Positions 17,428 through 28,268 of a stretch of DNA of 63,530 nucleotides are shown piece by piece (positions within the stretch are counted from its first letter, which is position 1; the number at the start of each line of letters is the position of its first letter). The position numbers and the translations under genes are program-made. The stretch is from Clostridia bacterium. GTDB lineage: Bacteria > Bacillota > Clostridia > Oscillospirales > CAG-272. The notes beneath the pieces were generated by a model. It saw only the letters and a program-made list of their open reading frames with translations. It ran no database searches and had not been told where the DNA came from. The stretch spans positions 1 through 63,530 of the forward strand of contig JAFQPM010000017.1 in assembly GCA_017411745.1 (NCBI GenBank), in the 5' to 3' direction.

Positions 17428-18900
17428 ATGGAAGATTTCGACAAGGACCAGGAAGAAAAGGTCGAGGTTGAGGAAGAAGAATTCGAGGGCGCGGAAGAGC
17501 AACGTGAAGAAGAGATGGAAAGCCGTTTCGGCGAGCTTAACGAGTTGCTTGATGCGCGACAATTTTCCAAATTTGCTCACGAGTTAGGTGAAATGAACCC
17601 CGTTGACGTTGCGGATTTCTTTTCAGAGCTTGACAATAAGAGAATACCTGCGGTATTCAAGCTTTTAGGCAAGGATATTGCCGCCGAGGTTTTTGCAGAG
17701 CTTGACAGCGATATGCAGAAGTATATCATTGAGGCGATGACCGACCGTGAGATCACTCGAATCATCGAGGAGCTGGCGCTTGACGATGCTGCCGAGACGA
17801 TCAGCGAGTTACCTGCAAACATCGTTACCCGAATAATGAAAAACGTAACCCCCGAGACCCGAAAGGAGATCAATCGTTATCTTTCGTACCCCGAGGGCAG
17901 CGCGGGAAGCGAAATGACAGCGGAATTTGTCAATCTGCGCGCTGAAATGACCGTTGCACAGGCAATCGAGTATATACGTAAGACCGGTGTTGACAAGGAG
18001 ACCGTCTACTATGCGTATGTCACCGACGAGCGCAGGGTCTTGCAGGGAACTGTATCCTTTAAGGATCTGCTTTTCTCGAGGGGCGACACTCTTATCAAGG
18101 ATCTGATGACCGAGGATCCGATCTACGCGGCCACCGTGGACGACCGAGAATACGCGGCGGACACGATCGCGAAGTACGGTCTGCTTGCGCTTCCTATCGT
18201 TGATAAGGAAATGAGACTTGTCGGTATCGTGACGGTCGACGACGCTATCGACGTCATTAACGAGGAGGCTACCGAGGATATCGAGATCATGGCAGGTATT
18301 ACGCCTACCGACAAGCCTTACCTCAAGACCGGCGTTTTTGAGACCTGGAAAAAGCGTTTTCCGTGGTTGCTTATACTGATGATCGCGGCGGTATTTTCAA
18401 GTATGGTCATTACGCACTACGAGGAGGCTATCGGAACGTACGCTATACTTGCCGCGTTCTTCCCCATGCTGATGAACACAGGTGGTAACGCGGGAAGTCA
18501 GTCGTCGGTTGCGATCATTCGTGCGCTCTCGCTTGACGAGATATCGATGAAAAACTTTTTTAAGGTTCTTTGGAAGGAATTCAGAGTTTCGTTGCTTTGC
18601 GCGGCATGCCTTTCGATCGTTTGCTTTATCAAGACTATGGTCATTGATTTTCGCTTGCAGACCGAGGAGGTTCTGACCACGGGTGCGGTGCAGAACAATC
18701 TTGCAATCGCCGCTATAGTCAGCGTGACTGCGTTCTTTGCGGTGGTTATCGCGAAGGTCGTGGGAGTTATCTTCCCGATGGCAGCGAAGAAGATCGGTCT
18801 TGACCCTGCAGTTATGGCGTCGCCGTTTATTACCACGGTTGTTGATATCATCACGCTTGTGGTCTATTTCGCTATTGCATCGCTTGCGCTTGGAATATAA
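17428..18900 (+). CDS. mgtE: Magnesium transporter MgtE
   Basis: A magnesium channel of the inner membrane gated by cytosolic magnesium. The domain order is standard: an MgtE N domain at about residues 55-165, a pair of CBS domains at about 185-300 (ending in VDDAIDVINEEATEDI), then about five membrane helices to residue 490. The pore signature MLMNTGGNAGSQSSVAIIRA is intact. The first 33 residues are an extra, strongly acidic stretch of Glu and Asp that most relatives lack. The ATG follows AAAGGAGGAAAAGAA. I see no M-box or other magnesium riboswitch in the 90 bases upstream. Confidence 0.95.
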   Translation: MEDFDKDQEEKVEVEEEEFEGAEEQREEEMESRFGELNELLDARQFSKFAHELGEMNPVDVADFFSELDNKRIPAVFKLLGKDIAAEVFAELDSDMQKYIIEAMTDREITRIIEELALDDAAETISELPANIVTRIMKNVTPETRKEINRYLSYPEGSAGSEMTAEFVNLRAEMTVAQAIEYIRKTGVDKETVYYAYVTDERRVLQGTVSFKDLLFSRGDTLIKDLMTEDPIYAATVDDREYAADTIAKYGLLALPIVDKEMRLVGIVTVDDAIDVINEEATEDIEIMAGITPTDKPYLKTGVFETWKKRFPWLLILMIAAVFSSMVITHYEEAIGTYAILAAFFPMLMNTGGNAGSQSSVAIIRALSLDEISMKNFFKVLWKEFRVSLLCAACLSIVCFIKTMVIDFRLQTEEVLTTGAVQNNLAIAAIVSVTAFFAVVIAKVVGVIFPMAAKKIGLDPAVMASPFITTVVDIITLVVYFAIASLALGI

Positions 18901-18908
18901 ACGAATAT

Positions 18909-18944
18909 AAAATGGGAGAATGCATTACGGCTTTCTCCCATTTT
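18909..18944. terminator. bidirectional terminator between mgtE and the AGCS gene
   Basis: AAAATGGGAGAA (18909-18920) and TTCTCCCATTTT (18933-18944) are perfect complements with A-rich and T-rich ends, serving both convergent genes. The right half of the structure overlaps the last codons of the minus-strand gene. Confidence 0.85.
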
Positions 18945-20289
18945 GGTTGAAAAATTTGTCGGTCTCGCATTTCACCTCGTCGGACATAAGGAATAGGACG
19001 GCGAGGTTTATTATCGTCATGATCCCGAGTGCGAGGTCGGCGGCGAGCCACGCAAGCTTCGGGGCGGTCAGCGCACCGATGAAGATGAACAGGCAATATA
19101 TGAGGATATAGGCGGTGGTAAATGCGCGATTTTTCGTTATGTATAGGATACTTTCCTTGCCGTAGTGCGCCCAGCAGATCATTGTGGCGAAGGCGAAAAG
19201 CAGCACGGATATCGCCATAAAATACTCCGACCAGCCACCGAGCACGCTTGAATAGGCTTTTATCGTCATCATCATCGGGTTTTCGGAGTAGGAGAGAATG
19301 CTTTGCGTCGAGCTGCCAAGGATAGAGACGATGATCACGAGGGCGGTGAGGGTACAGAGCAGGATCGTGTCGATAAAGACCTCGAAGATTCCCCAAAAGC
19401 CCTGCTTTGCGGGACTGTCGGTGTCAGCGGCGGCATGCGCTGTTGGCGCAGTGCCGCAGCCAGCCTCGTTCGACATCAGTCCGCGCATAGTGCCTGCCTT
19501 GAGAGCTTTTGATATTCCAAAGCCCACCGCGCCGCCTGCGGCGCTTTTGAGGTTGAATGCATCCTTGAATATGGCGGCGAATGCATCGCCGATGAGCTCA
19601 CGGCGCGCGGCAAGGACGGCGGCGGAAAGGAGGATATAGCCGACGGTCATTATCGGGACGGTCATCTCGGAAAACGAGCTTATCCATTTTGCGTTTCCCG
19701 ATATCACTATGACAGAAAGCAGGGCAACCACAGCTCCGATTATCCACGGTCGGATATTCATAACGCCTTCAAACGAGGTCGAGATCGCGTTTGATTGAAT
19801 GACACAGCCCATAGTGATCGCATTGACGATGCAGAGCAGGGCAAAGAAGATTGCGAGAGCTTTGCCAAATCTTTTTTTGCCGTTTTCCGCAAAGTGATCA
19901 TATATATAATACGAAGCGCCGCCGCGGTGCTCGCCCGTGGAGAAGTCGGTCCTTCGGTGTCTGATGGCGAGCGTTATTTCGGCATATTTGAGTACCATTG
20001 CCACGAGTGCGCTTATCCACATCCAGAAGACCGAGCCGAAGCCGCCTATTGCTATCGAGGAGGCGACTCCCGCGATATTTCCCACTCCAAGCGTGCCAGC
20101 GAGGGCGAGAGTGACTGCGCGGAACGGGGATATACCGTCCTTTTTCTGCCGCGTGAGCATTGATCTTATGATCTTTAAGGGATGTCTGATGTAAAAGAAT
20201 TTCAGTTTGAACGAGAAGAACAGTCCCGCCAGAATAAGAAGGACGGGGGTGATCGCGCTGATCAGGTTATCATTTAAAAATTCAAGCAT
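18925..20289 (-). CDS. AGCS family sodium:alanine/glycine symporter
   Basis: A 454-residue membrane protein that imports alanine or glycine with sodium. It has about ten hydrophobic helices. Family features include GTLGVGNIAGVASSIAIGGF near residue 70, the nearby GSVFWMWISALVAMVLKYAE, and the MRGLMSNEAGCGTAPTAHAA motif in the second half. The ATG is followed by a hydrophobic N-terminus without a cleavable signal. A weak AAGGT site precedes it. The 3' end lies inside the terminator shared with mgtE. A possible -10 (TATAAT on the minus strand, 20377-20382) is seen upstream, without a convincing -35. Confidence 0.93.
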   Translation of the reverse strand: MLEFLNDNLISAITPVLLILAGLFFSFKLKFFYIRHPLKIIRSMLTRQKKDGISPFRAVTLALAGTLGVGNIAGVASSIAIGGFGSVFWMWISALVAMVLKYAEITLAIRHRRTDFSTGEHRGGASYYIYDHFAENGKKRFGKALAIFFALLCIVNAITMGCVIQSNAISTSFEGVMNIRPWIIGAVVALLSVIVISGNAKWISSFSEMTVPIMTVGYILLSAAVLAARRELIGDAFAAIFKDAFNLKSAAGGAVGFGISKALKAGTMRGLMSNEAGCGTAPTAHAAADTDSPAKQGFWGIFEVFIDTILLCTLTALVIIVSILGSSTQSILSYSENPMMMTIKAYSSVLGGWSEYFMAISVLLFAFATMICWAHYGKESILYITKNRAFTTAYILIYCLFIFIGALTAPKLAWLAADLALGIMTIINLAVLFLMSDEVKCETDKFFNQNGRKP

Positions 20290-20466
20290 ATCTTTGACCT
20301 TACAGTTGTGCTTTTCGGGATGGCTTCAGAGGCGCTTTTCGACGAAAGATCCGATACTTTTTCCTGCCTCAACACAATTATATGCGAGGGAGTCGATTTT
20401 TAGAAGAAAGCTTTTTGGTGTAAAGGAAAACTTTGTTAATAATATGTGAATTATATGCCGAAGCTA

Positions 20467-20494
20467 TTGATTTTTGCCGCGTTTGTGGTACAAT
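20467..20494 (+). promoter_or_regulatory. groESL promoter
   Basis: TTGATT (20467-20472), a 16-base spacer and TACAAT (20489-20494). It lies 12 bases upstream of the CIRCE element and 90 bases before groES, the standard arrangement of a vegetative promoter controlled by HrcA. Confidence 0.7.
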
Positions 20495-20505
20495 ATACTT
20501 TGTGA

Positions 20506-20532
20506 TTAGCAGTCGAATCGAAAGAGTGCTAA
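20506..20532 (+). promoter_or_regulatory. CIRCE operator (HrcA binding site)
   Basis: TTAGCAGTC, nine bases, GAGTGCTAA. This is the CIRCE inverted repeat with one mismatch in the left arm (consensus TTAGCACTC). HrcA represses the operon from this site at normal temperature; hrcA itself is not in the window. Confidence 0.92.
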
Positions 20533-20868
<336 letters not shown>

Positions 20869-20885
20869 TCAGAGGACATTACAAG

Positions 20886-22579
<1,694 letters not shown>

Positions 22580-22590
22580 TTTTTATATAC

Positions 22591-22671
22591 GCAGGGGGAG
22601 AGGGGAACTTTTTGAAAAAAGTTCCCCTCTCCCCCTGCACCCCCTCACCCTTCAAAAACTTTCAATAAAAG
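22591..22671 (+). terminator. palindromic terminator-like repeat, copy A (after groEL)
   Basis: The arms 22591-22613 and 22616-22638 are perfectly complementary (GCAGGGGGAGAGGGG, then AACTTTTT), followed by the tail ACCCTTCAAAAACTTTCAAT and AAAAG. The same tail, with a different stem, occurs in four other places in the window. It most likely terminates groESL transcription. Confidence 0.75.
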
Positions 22672-22789
22672 AATGGTTTTGGAGTGGAGTTTGTCTGTGG
22701 ACGTGAGGTTTTTGGGAAGATTTGCGTTTTGGACTTGTAAAATGAGGAAATTTGTGATAAAATGAAGTATAAACTTATTGGAGCTGGAT

Positions 22790-23617
22790 ATGGGAAAATT
22801 TGACGGGGTGCTGATCTGCACCGATCTTGACGGCACGTTGCTTCGGTCTGACAAGTCGATCTCGCAGGAAAATCTTGACGCGATCGAATATTTTAAGTCA
22901 GAGGGCGGATATTTTACCTTTATTACGGGAAGAATGCCGTATTTTTCTAAAATGGTATACGATGCGGTCGGGGCTAATGCTCCCGTTGGGTGCGTTAATG
23001 GCGGCGGTATTTACGATTATGAAAAGGGCGAGTATTTATGGCTACAGACTCTCGCTGACGGCATTATCGAGCTGGTGGAGCACGTTGATAAAAACGTTGA
23101 CAGCATTGGAATTCATCTCAACACGCCCGACAAGGTCTATTATTGCCGAGAAAACGGTGCGTCGGCTAAGTACAGAAAAGCCACGGGGACGCCTAATCTC
23201 GTCGCTGATTACAGGGCGGTTGATGAGCCCTTGGCAAAGATCGTTTTTTGCGACGATAATGAAGAACATATTTTGCGTGCTATTGAGCTTTTGAACGCTC
23301 ATCCGAAAGCAGACCTGTTTGATTTTATCCGAACCGAGCGAATTCTTTACGAGGTCGTGCCCAAGGGAGTCAACAAGGGTGCTGCTTTGCCTCGGCTTGC
23401 CGATGCTTTGGGTATAGATATATCGAAGGTCGTGGCGATCGGCGACTACTACAACGACGTTGCGATGCTTCGCGCGGCGGGAGTCGGCGTTGCCGTGGCA
23501 AATGCGGTCGACGAGGTCAAGGCGGTGGCGGACTATATCACCGTGAGCAACGAGGAGCATGCTATCGCGAGGGTCATCGAAATGATCAATAGCGGGAAAA
23601 TACGATTCTTACGCTGA
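22790..23617 (+). CDS. Cof-type HAD-IIB family phosphatase
   Basis: A 275-residue cytosolic sugar-phosphate type phosphatase. Motif I is TDLDGTLL with the nucleophile Asp12 and Asp14; motif II lies in FTFITGRMP; the type IIB cap occupies about residues 85-185; motif III is the lysine of KGVNKGAAL, and motif IV is GDYYNDVAML. The substrate cannot be predicted in this family. I place the start at the ATG six bases after GGAG; a TTG four codons upstream is in frame but overlaps that site. The region upstream (22672-22789) shows no clear gene. Confidence 0.9.
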   Translation: MGKFDGVLICTDLDGTLLRSDKSISQENLDAIEYFKSEGGYFTFITGRMPYFSKMVYDAVGANAPVGCVNGGGIYDYEKGEYLWLQTLADGIIELVEHVDKNVDSIGIHLNTPDKVYYCRENGASAKYRKATGTPNLVADYRAVDEPLAKIVFCDDNEEHILRAIELLNAHPKADLFDFIRTERILYEVVPKGVNKGAALPRLADALGIDISKVVAIGDYYNDVAMLRAAGVGVAVANAVDEVKAVADYITVSNEEHAIARVIEMINSGKIRFLR

Positions 23618-23648
23618 AACAAGGATTATGACGATGCCGTTTGCTTTT

Positions 23649-23664
23649 AAGCCAAGCGGCTTTT
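23649..23664 (+). terminator. weak terminator after the HAD gene
   Basis: AAGCC and GGCTT form a short stem with an AAGC loop, followed by TTTG. It is short, so efficiency may be low. Confidence 0.4.
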
Positions 23665-23677
23665 GTCATGTAGATAA

Positions 23678-23712
23678 ATCGACTTGACAAACGAGTCGAT
23701 TCCGTGTATAAT
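23678..23712 (+). promoter_or_regulatory. promoter with overlapping inverted repeat, BspA-like gene
   Basis: TTGACA (23684-23689), a 17-base spacer and TATAAT (23707-23712), both perfect. ATCGACT (23678-23684) and AGTCGAT (23694-23700) form a 7-bp inverted repeat that straddles the -35, an arrangement expected for a repressor operator. The start codon is 52 bases downstream. Confidence 0.75.
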
Positions 23713-23763
23713 ACTGTATATACCATTATTTCACGCCGAACCCAAAATCGGTTGGAGGACAAA

Positions 23764-25662
23764 ATGAAAAAAATCCTTATATTCACTTTAATTCTGTTGC
23801 TCTGTTTGTCGATGTTCATCTCTTGCGGCATGCTGATAAGCAGTCCGCTTGGTGGAGACGAATCTCAGATGTCGGGGGAGCCTTCTTCCGAAGGAAATCA
23901 AGATCCCACTGGCGACGACGAGGGAAACGGCGATAACTCGGTCGACAACTTAACCGAGGAATCGACCGAAAAAGACGACGAGGAGTCTCGGGAGACTGCC
24001 GAGAGCAGCTCGGAGCAGGTCACCGAGGAATCGGTCCAAAAGCCCGACGGCACCGAAAATTCAAGTGAAGAATCGAGTAACGATAGCACGGAGGATCACG
24101 AGCATTCCTACGGCGATTGGATCGTGACGAGAGATCCCTCCTGCACAGTCGAGGGCGAGAAGGAAAGAAGATGCTCTTGCGGAGAGACGCGAACCAAGCC
24201 GATAGATGCCCTCGGACACGACACGGTGCACCACGCAGCAAAAGCGCCCACCTGCTCCGATGCCGGTTGGGACGCATACGAGACCTGCGCGAGATGCGGC
24301 TACAGCACGAAGGCCGAGAGATATGCTCCTCATAGCTGGAAGACCGAATACACCTTTAACAGAGAATATCACTGGTATGAGTGCTCGGTATGCGGCGCGG
24401 AGGATGCCAAGGAATCTCATGAAACCGATTCGAACGGCTGTTGTCTGATCTGTAATCAGATAGTTAACAGCACCTCGGGCATAGTTTACGAGCTGCGTGA
24501 AAACGGCGCTTACGCAGTGGTAGTTGATTATACGGGAACCGAAACGAGCGTAACGGTATCCGACGTTTACGAGGGCGCTCCCGTAAAAGTGATCGGCGAT
24601 AACGCATTCAAGGATAAGTCGATTACCAAGGTCATTATTCCGAATAGCATTGAAACGATCGGAAAGCACGCGTTCGCGGGCTGCTCGGGGCTTAAGAGCA
24701 TAACCGTCCCCGATAGCGTTACGAGCATTGGTCAACACGCGTTCTATAATTGCTCGTCGCTTGAGAGCATGACCCTTCCTTTTGTCGGCGAAAATAAAGG
24801 CAACGCTAAAAACGCTTGTCTTGCATACATATTCGGCGCGGACGGATACGGCGGAAACAGTAACCGCTACGTGCCTCAGTCGCTGAAAAAAATAGTTATA
24901 ACCGAGAGTGTAAGCCTTGAGGATGGCGCGTTCTACGCCTGCGCGGGCATAGAAACCGTAGAGCTCGTGGGTGGAGTTACAAGCATTGGCAAATACGCGT
25001 TTTACAGCTGCACGGGTATTGAAAGCATCAAGCTCCCCGACAGCGTAAAGAGCATTGGAAACTTTGCGTTCCAGTATTGCACCCGACTCAAAAATATCGA
25101 TCTTGGTAACGGCGTTACCGAGATCATGGGCAACGCGTTTGACGGATGTACCGCAATTACCGATATAACGATTCCCGAAAGCGTTGAGACTATCGGCAGC
25201 GGCGCGTTCAAAAACTGCACGGGAATTAAGGATATAACCATTCCCGACAGCGTGACGACCATTGTCGGCGGCGTGTTCGTGGGTTGTACGAATCTTGAAA
25301 GAATAAGCATTCCCTTTATCGGTGAGAAAAAAGACGGCACGGGCGCAACCCACATCGGACATTTATTCGGCGCGGGCGCTTACCGCGGACAGAACAGCTA
25401 TATACCCACATCGCTTAAAACCGTAGTTATTACAAGCGCTGAAAGCATTGCGGAAAACGCGTTCAGAGATTGCAACAATTTTACGCGTATATTTATTCCC
25501 AAGAGCGTCACAAGCATTGGCGATAAGGCGTTCTCGGGATGTACGGGTATCACGGACGTATACTACGGCGGAACCGCATCCGAATGGGATATGATAAGCA
25601 TCGGCGCGACTAACGATAAGCTCAAAAACGCAACCATTACCTATAATTGCGATCCGCGCTAA
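23764..25662 (+). CDS. BspA-like leucine-rich repeat surface lipoprotein
   Basis: A 632-residue secreted protein. The N-terminus MKKILIFTLILLLCLSMFIS with Cys21 is a lipoprotein signal (lipobox FISC). Residues 25-120 are a low-complexity Glu/Ser/Asp/Thr spacer. Residues 121-250 contain histidine and paired cysteines (RRCSCG, CARCG, CSVCGAE) in repeats of the HSYG...W type common in clostridial surface proteins. From about 270 on come repeated LRR_5 units such as ITVPDSVTSIGQHAFYNCSS, interrupted by two longer loops. BspA-like proteins take part in adhesion; the partner is unknown. The start is the ATG after GGAGGACAAA. It is transcribed alone from a near-perfect promoter. Confidence 0.88.
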   Translation: MKKILIFTLILLLCLSMFISCGMLISSPLGGDESQMSGEPSSEGNQDPTGDDEGNGDNSVDNLTEESTEKDDEESRETAESSSEQVTEESVQKPDGTENSSEESSNDSTEDHEHSYGDWIVTRDPSCTVEGEKERRCSCGETRTKPIDALGHDTVHHAAKAPTCSDAGWDAYETCARCGYSTKAERYAPHSWKTEYTFNREYHWYECSVCGAEDAKESHETDSNGCCLICNQIVNSTSGIVYELRENGAYAVVVDYTGTETSVTVSDVYEGAPVKVIGDNAFKDKSITKVIIPNSIETIGKHAFAGCSGLKSITVPDSVTSIGQHAFYNCSSLESMTLPFVGENKGNAKNACLAYIFGADGYGGNSNRYVPQSLKKIVITESVSLEDGAFYACAGIETVELVGGVTSIGKYAFYSCTGIESIKLPDSVKSIGNFAFQYCTRLKNIDLGNGVTEIMGNAFDGCTAITDITIPESVETIGSGAFKNCTGIKDITIPDSVTTIVGGVFVGCTNLERISIPFIGEKKDGTGATHIGHLFGAGAYRGQNSYIPTSLKTVVITSAESIAENAFRDCNNFTRIFIPKSVTSIGDKAFSGCTGITDVYYGGTASEWDMISIGATNDKLKNATITYNCDPR

Positions 25663-25733
25663 AAGATCTTGCCATTCCATTGAAGGTTTTGGATTCACTT
25701 CTTTTAACTAAATGAAATTAAACCCATTTTCCT

Positions 25734-25800
25734 CTTATGAAAGTTCTTGAAAAGGGGAGTGCGAGGGGGAAAACTTCTTTCAAGAAGTTTTCCCCCTCGC
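25734..25800 (-). terminator. palindromic terminator-like repeat, copy B (after recG)
   Basis: On the minus strand the arms 25782-25800 and 25761-25779 are perfect 19-bp complements (GCGAGGGGGAAAACTTCTT), and the tail CCCTTTTCAAGAACTTTCAT follows. It lies 14 bases beyond the recG stop and is oriented to terminate it. It could also limit read-through from the BspA-like gene. Confidence 0.7.
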
Positions 25801-25813
25801 ATCTTCATTCATC

Positions 25814-27970
25814 TTAACTAATTATATCCCCCTGAACCTCAAACATACGCTCGGCGGCTTGGCGCAGGGGAGCGTGGTTTTGGAGGTTGGGGTCGGTTTT
25901 AAGGTATTCGTGGGCTTCGGAGAAGGCGGTAGTCATAAGCTCACTATCCTCACACATATCGGCGATATTGAAGCTGAGCGTTCCGCTTTGTCTGATCGAG
26001 GCGTTGCCCGAAAGGGCAAGGAAGTCGCCCGGACCGCGCAATTTGAGGTCTTGCTCGGCGATCTCGAAGCCGTTGTAGGAGTTGCACATCGTTTGCAGTC
26101 TCTGCTTTGCGGTGTCGCCAAGGCGACCCTTTGCTCCGCTGACCAGAACGCAGTAGGACTTTCTTTGTCCGCGTCCGACTCGACCGCGCAGCTGGTGAAG
26201 CTGGGAAAGACCGAAGCGTTCGGCATTCTCTACTATCATAAGGCAGGCGCTGGGCACGTTGACTCCGACCTCGATGACGGTCGTGGAGACCAAGATCTGC
26301 ACCTCGCCCGAGGCGAAGCGACGCATTACTCTGTCCTTGTCTGCCGTTTTCATTTTGCCGTGGACGAATGCGATATTATAGCCCTGCAGGCGCTCGGAGA
26401 GCTCCTCGGCGTACTGTACCGCCGCCTTTAAGGGCGGTTTTTCGTTTCTTACGAGCTCCTCGCCGTAAATTGCAATCTCGGAGAGGTCGATCTCGCCCTC
26501 CTCCAGCTCGCTCTCCTCGACTGCGGGGCAGACGACGTAGACCTGACCGCCTGCATCGACGTTTTTTCGGATAAAGGCATCAAGGCGGGGGCGGTAGCTT
26601 TCGTCGACGAGGAAGGTGTCAACTCTTTGACGTCCCGGGGGCATTTCGTCGATCTTCGACATAGCGAGGTCGCCGTACATCACGAGCGCCAGCGATCTCG
26701 GGATCGGGGTCGCGCTCATAACGAGGACGTGGGTGTGTTTATTCTTTTCGGAGAGCAGGGCACGCTGATTTACGCCGAAGCGGTGCTGCTCGTCGGTTAT
26801 GACGAGTCCCGGATTAATAAATTCCGCGCCGTCGGAGAGGAGCGCTTGCGTACCGATGACGATATCAAGGCGCTCGTCGGGGTTCTCCGACTTCATAGCC
26901 GCGTGGATCTTTCTCTTGGTTGCCGCGGTGCAAGAGCCCGTGAGGAGCGCGCAACGTATCCCCAGAGCCTCGAAAATTGCGCAGAGGTCGTTATAATGCT
27001 GAGTTGCCAATATCTCCGTGGGCGCCATTAAAGCGGCTTGGTAGCCGTTTTTGACGGCTATATACATGGCAACCGTGGCGCAGATCGTTTTGCCGCAGCC
27101 GACGTCGCCGATGACTATACGGCTCATCTGCTCGCCCTTGCTCATATCGTGTGCGATGTCCGCAATCGTTCTTTCCTGCGCGCCCGTCAGCTTATAGGGA
27201 AGCCGCGCGAGCAGGGGAGAGATGTCGGTATTCTTGCAGGCGGGGGCGGAGAGTCGTTGGATCTTCCTGCCCGAGAGCGCAAGGCCTGTGGCGAAAAGGA
27301 AAAATTCGTCGAATATCAGTCTTTTTTTTGCGATCGCGAGCGCTGCATAGCTTTCGGGGAAATGTATCTGACGGAGGGCGTAATATATCGTGCAGAGCTT
27401 ATTTCGCTCGCGTATCTCCTCGGGGAGAGGGTCGGGCATTGATTGGCTTGCAAGCTCGAGCGCGTCGGCGACGTTTTGCGAGATCTGCTTTTGCGTCAGC
27501 CCCTCGGAGAGCCTATAGACCGAGAAAAAGGGAGGGGGAGGCAGCTCCTCTACCCACGGGTCAGCCGCGGGGGAGGTCATAGAGTAGCGGCTTTTTACTC
27601 GTTCGACCTTGCCGTAGAAGCGAAAATCCGAGCCGACCGAAAATTTGTCTTTATAGTAATTCTGGTTGAAATAGGTGATCTCGCAGACTCCGCTTTCGTC
27701 GAATGCGCGGAATTTTAAAAGCGACATTCCTCGCTTGATATTTGCTATCTTCGGCTCGGTCGCTACGGTCATAACGACTGCCGATTTATATTCGGGCGAG
27801 GTTTCGGCAAGCAGCTTTATATTTGCCCTGTCCTCGTAGGCGCGGGGGAAGTAGTAGAGCAGGTCAAGGAGGCTGTGCACGCCTGCCGCGGCGTAGGCTT
27901 TTGCCTTGACCCCTCCGACTCCGCGGAGCGCTGTTACGGGTATTTCGTGTAGGTTTTTGTTATTATTCAT
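25814..27970 (-). CDS. recG: ATP-dependent DNA helicase RecG
   Basis: RecG remodels stalled replication forks and branched recombination intermediates. The 718 residues contain an N-terminal wedge (OB) domain at about 60-180 and a superfamily 2 helicase core: Walker A GDVGCGKT, DEQH box (ITDEQHRFGVNQ), motif III SATPIPRSLA and motif VI QLRGRVGRGQRKSYC. The start chosen is MNNNKNLHEIPVTALRGVGG, preceded by GGTGGAAAT; an in-frame ATG 75 bases upstream would add residues with no family match. No neighbour suggests a special role. Confidence 0.96.
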   Translation of the reverse strand: MNNNKNLHEIPVTALRGVGGVKAKAYAAAGVHSLLDLLYYFPRAYEDRANIKLLAETSPEYKSAVVMTVATEPKIANIKRGMSLLKFRAFDESGVCEITYFNQNYYKDKFSVGSDFRFYGKVERVKSRYSMTSPAADPWVEELPPPPFFSVYRLSEGLTQKQISQNVADALELASQSMPDPLPEEIRERNKLCTIYYALRQIHFPESYAALAIAKKRLIFDEFFLFATGLALSGRKIQRLSAPACKNTDISPLLARLPYKLTGAQERTIADIAHDMSKGEQMSRIVIGDVGCGKTICATVAMYIAVKNGYQAALMAPTEILATQHYNDLCAIFEALGIRCALLTGSCTAATKRKIHAAMKSENPDERLDIVIGTQALLSDGAEFINPGLVITDEQHRFGVNQRALLSEKNKHTHVLVMSATPIPRSLALVMYGDLAMSKIDEMPPGRQRVDTFLVDESYRPRLDAFIRKNVDAGGQVYVVCPAVEESELEEGEIDLSEIAIYGEELVRNEKPPLKAAVQYAEELSERLQGYNIAFVHGKMKTADKDRVMRRFASGEVQILVSTTVIEVGVNVPSACLMIVENAERFGLSQLHQLRGRVGRGQRKSYCVLVSGAKGRLGDTAKQRLQTMCNSYNGFEIAEQDLKLRGPGDFLALSGNASIRQSGTLSFNIADMCEDSELMTTAFSEAHEYLKTDPNLQNHAPLRQAAERMFEVQGDIIS

Positions 27971-28013
27971 ATTTCCACCAATATTGTTGTTGATAAATTG
28001 CAATTTGGCGCGG

Positions 28014-28141
28014 GGGAAGCGAGGGAAGCGCGCCTTCGGCAACATACTTTCTTTGAAAAGAAAGTATGCAGAGAAACTTCCGATATTTTGGGTTCTGATT
28101 AGGGTGAGGTGACGCTGAAATTTGACAAGTCAAATTTCAGC
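28014..28141. repeat. two palindromes between recG and the recombinase gene
   Basis: CATACTTTCTTT-GAAAAGAAAGTATG near 28044-28069 is a perfect hairpin, and 28114-28141 is a second one with 13-bp arms (GCTGAAATTTGAC). The remaining sequence to 28268 has no coding potential that I trust and carries GGGTTCT-type motifs in both orientations. The second palindrome lies downstream of the recombinase gene on its strand and might act in termination. Confidence 0.5.
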
Positions 28142-28268
28142 CTACTGAGATAATATACGTCTAACAGTATAGAACCCAGCCGATATAGTGCAACTGATTT
28201 TATTGTTACTTAAAGTTGAAGTTAGCTAAATTTCTTGGGTTCTAAAATCAAAATCTGAAGACGATAAA

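Noticed and set aside
24121..24430. Zinc-finger protein within the BspA-like gene
   Set aside because: The paired cysteines lie in an exported protein in repeated HSYG-type modules common to clostridial surface proteins; a nucleic-acid-binding role is unlikely.
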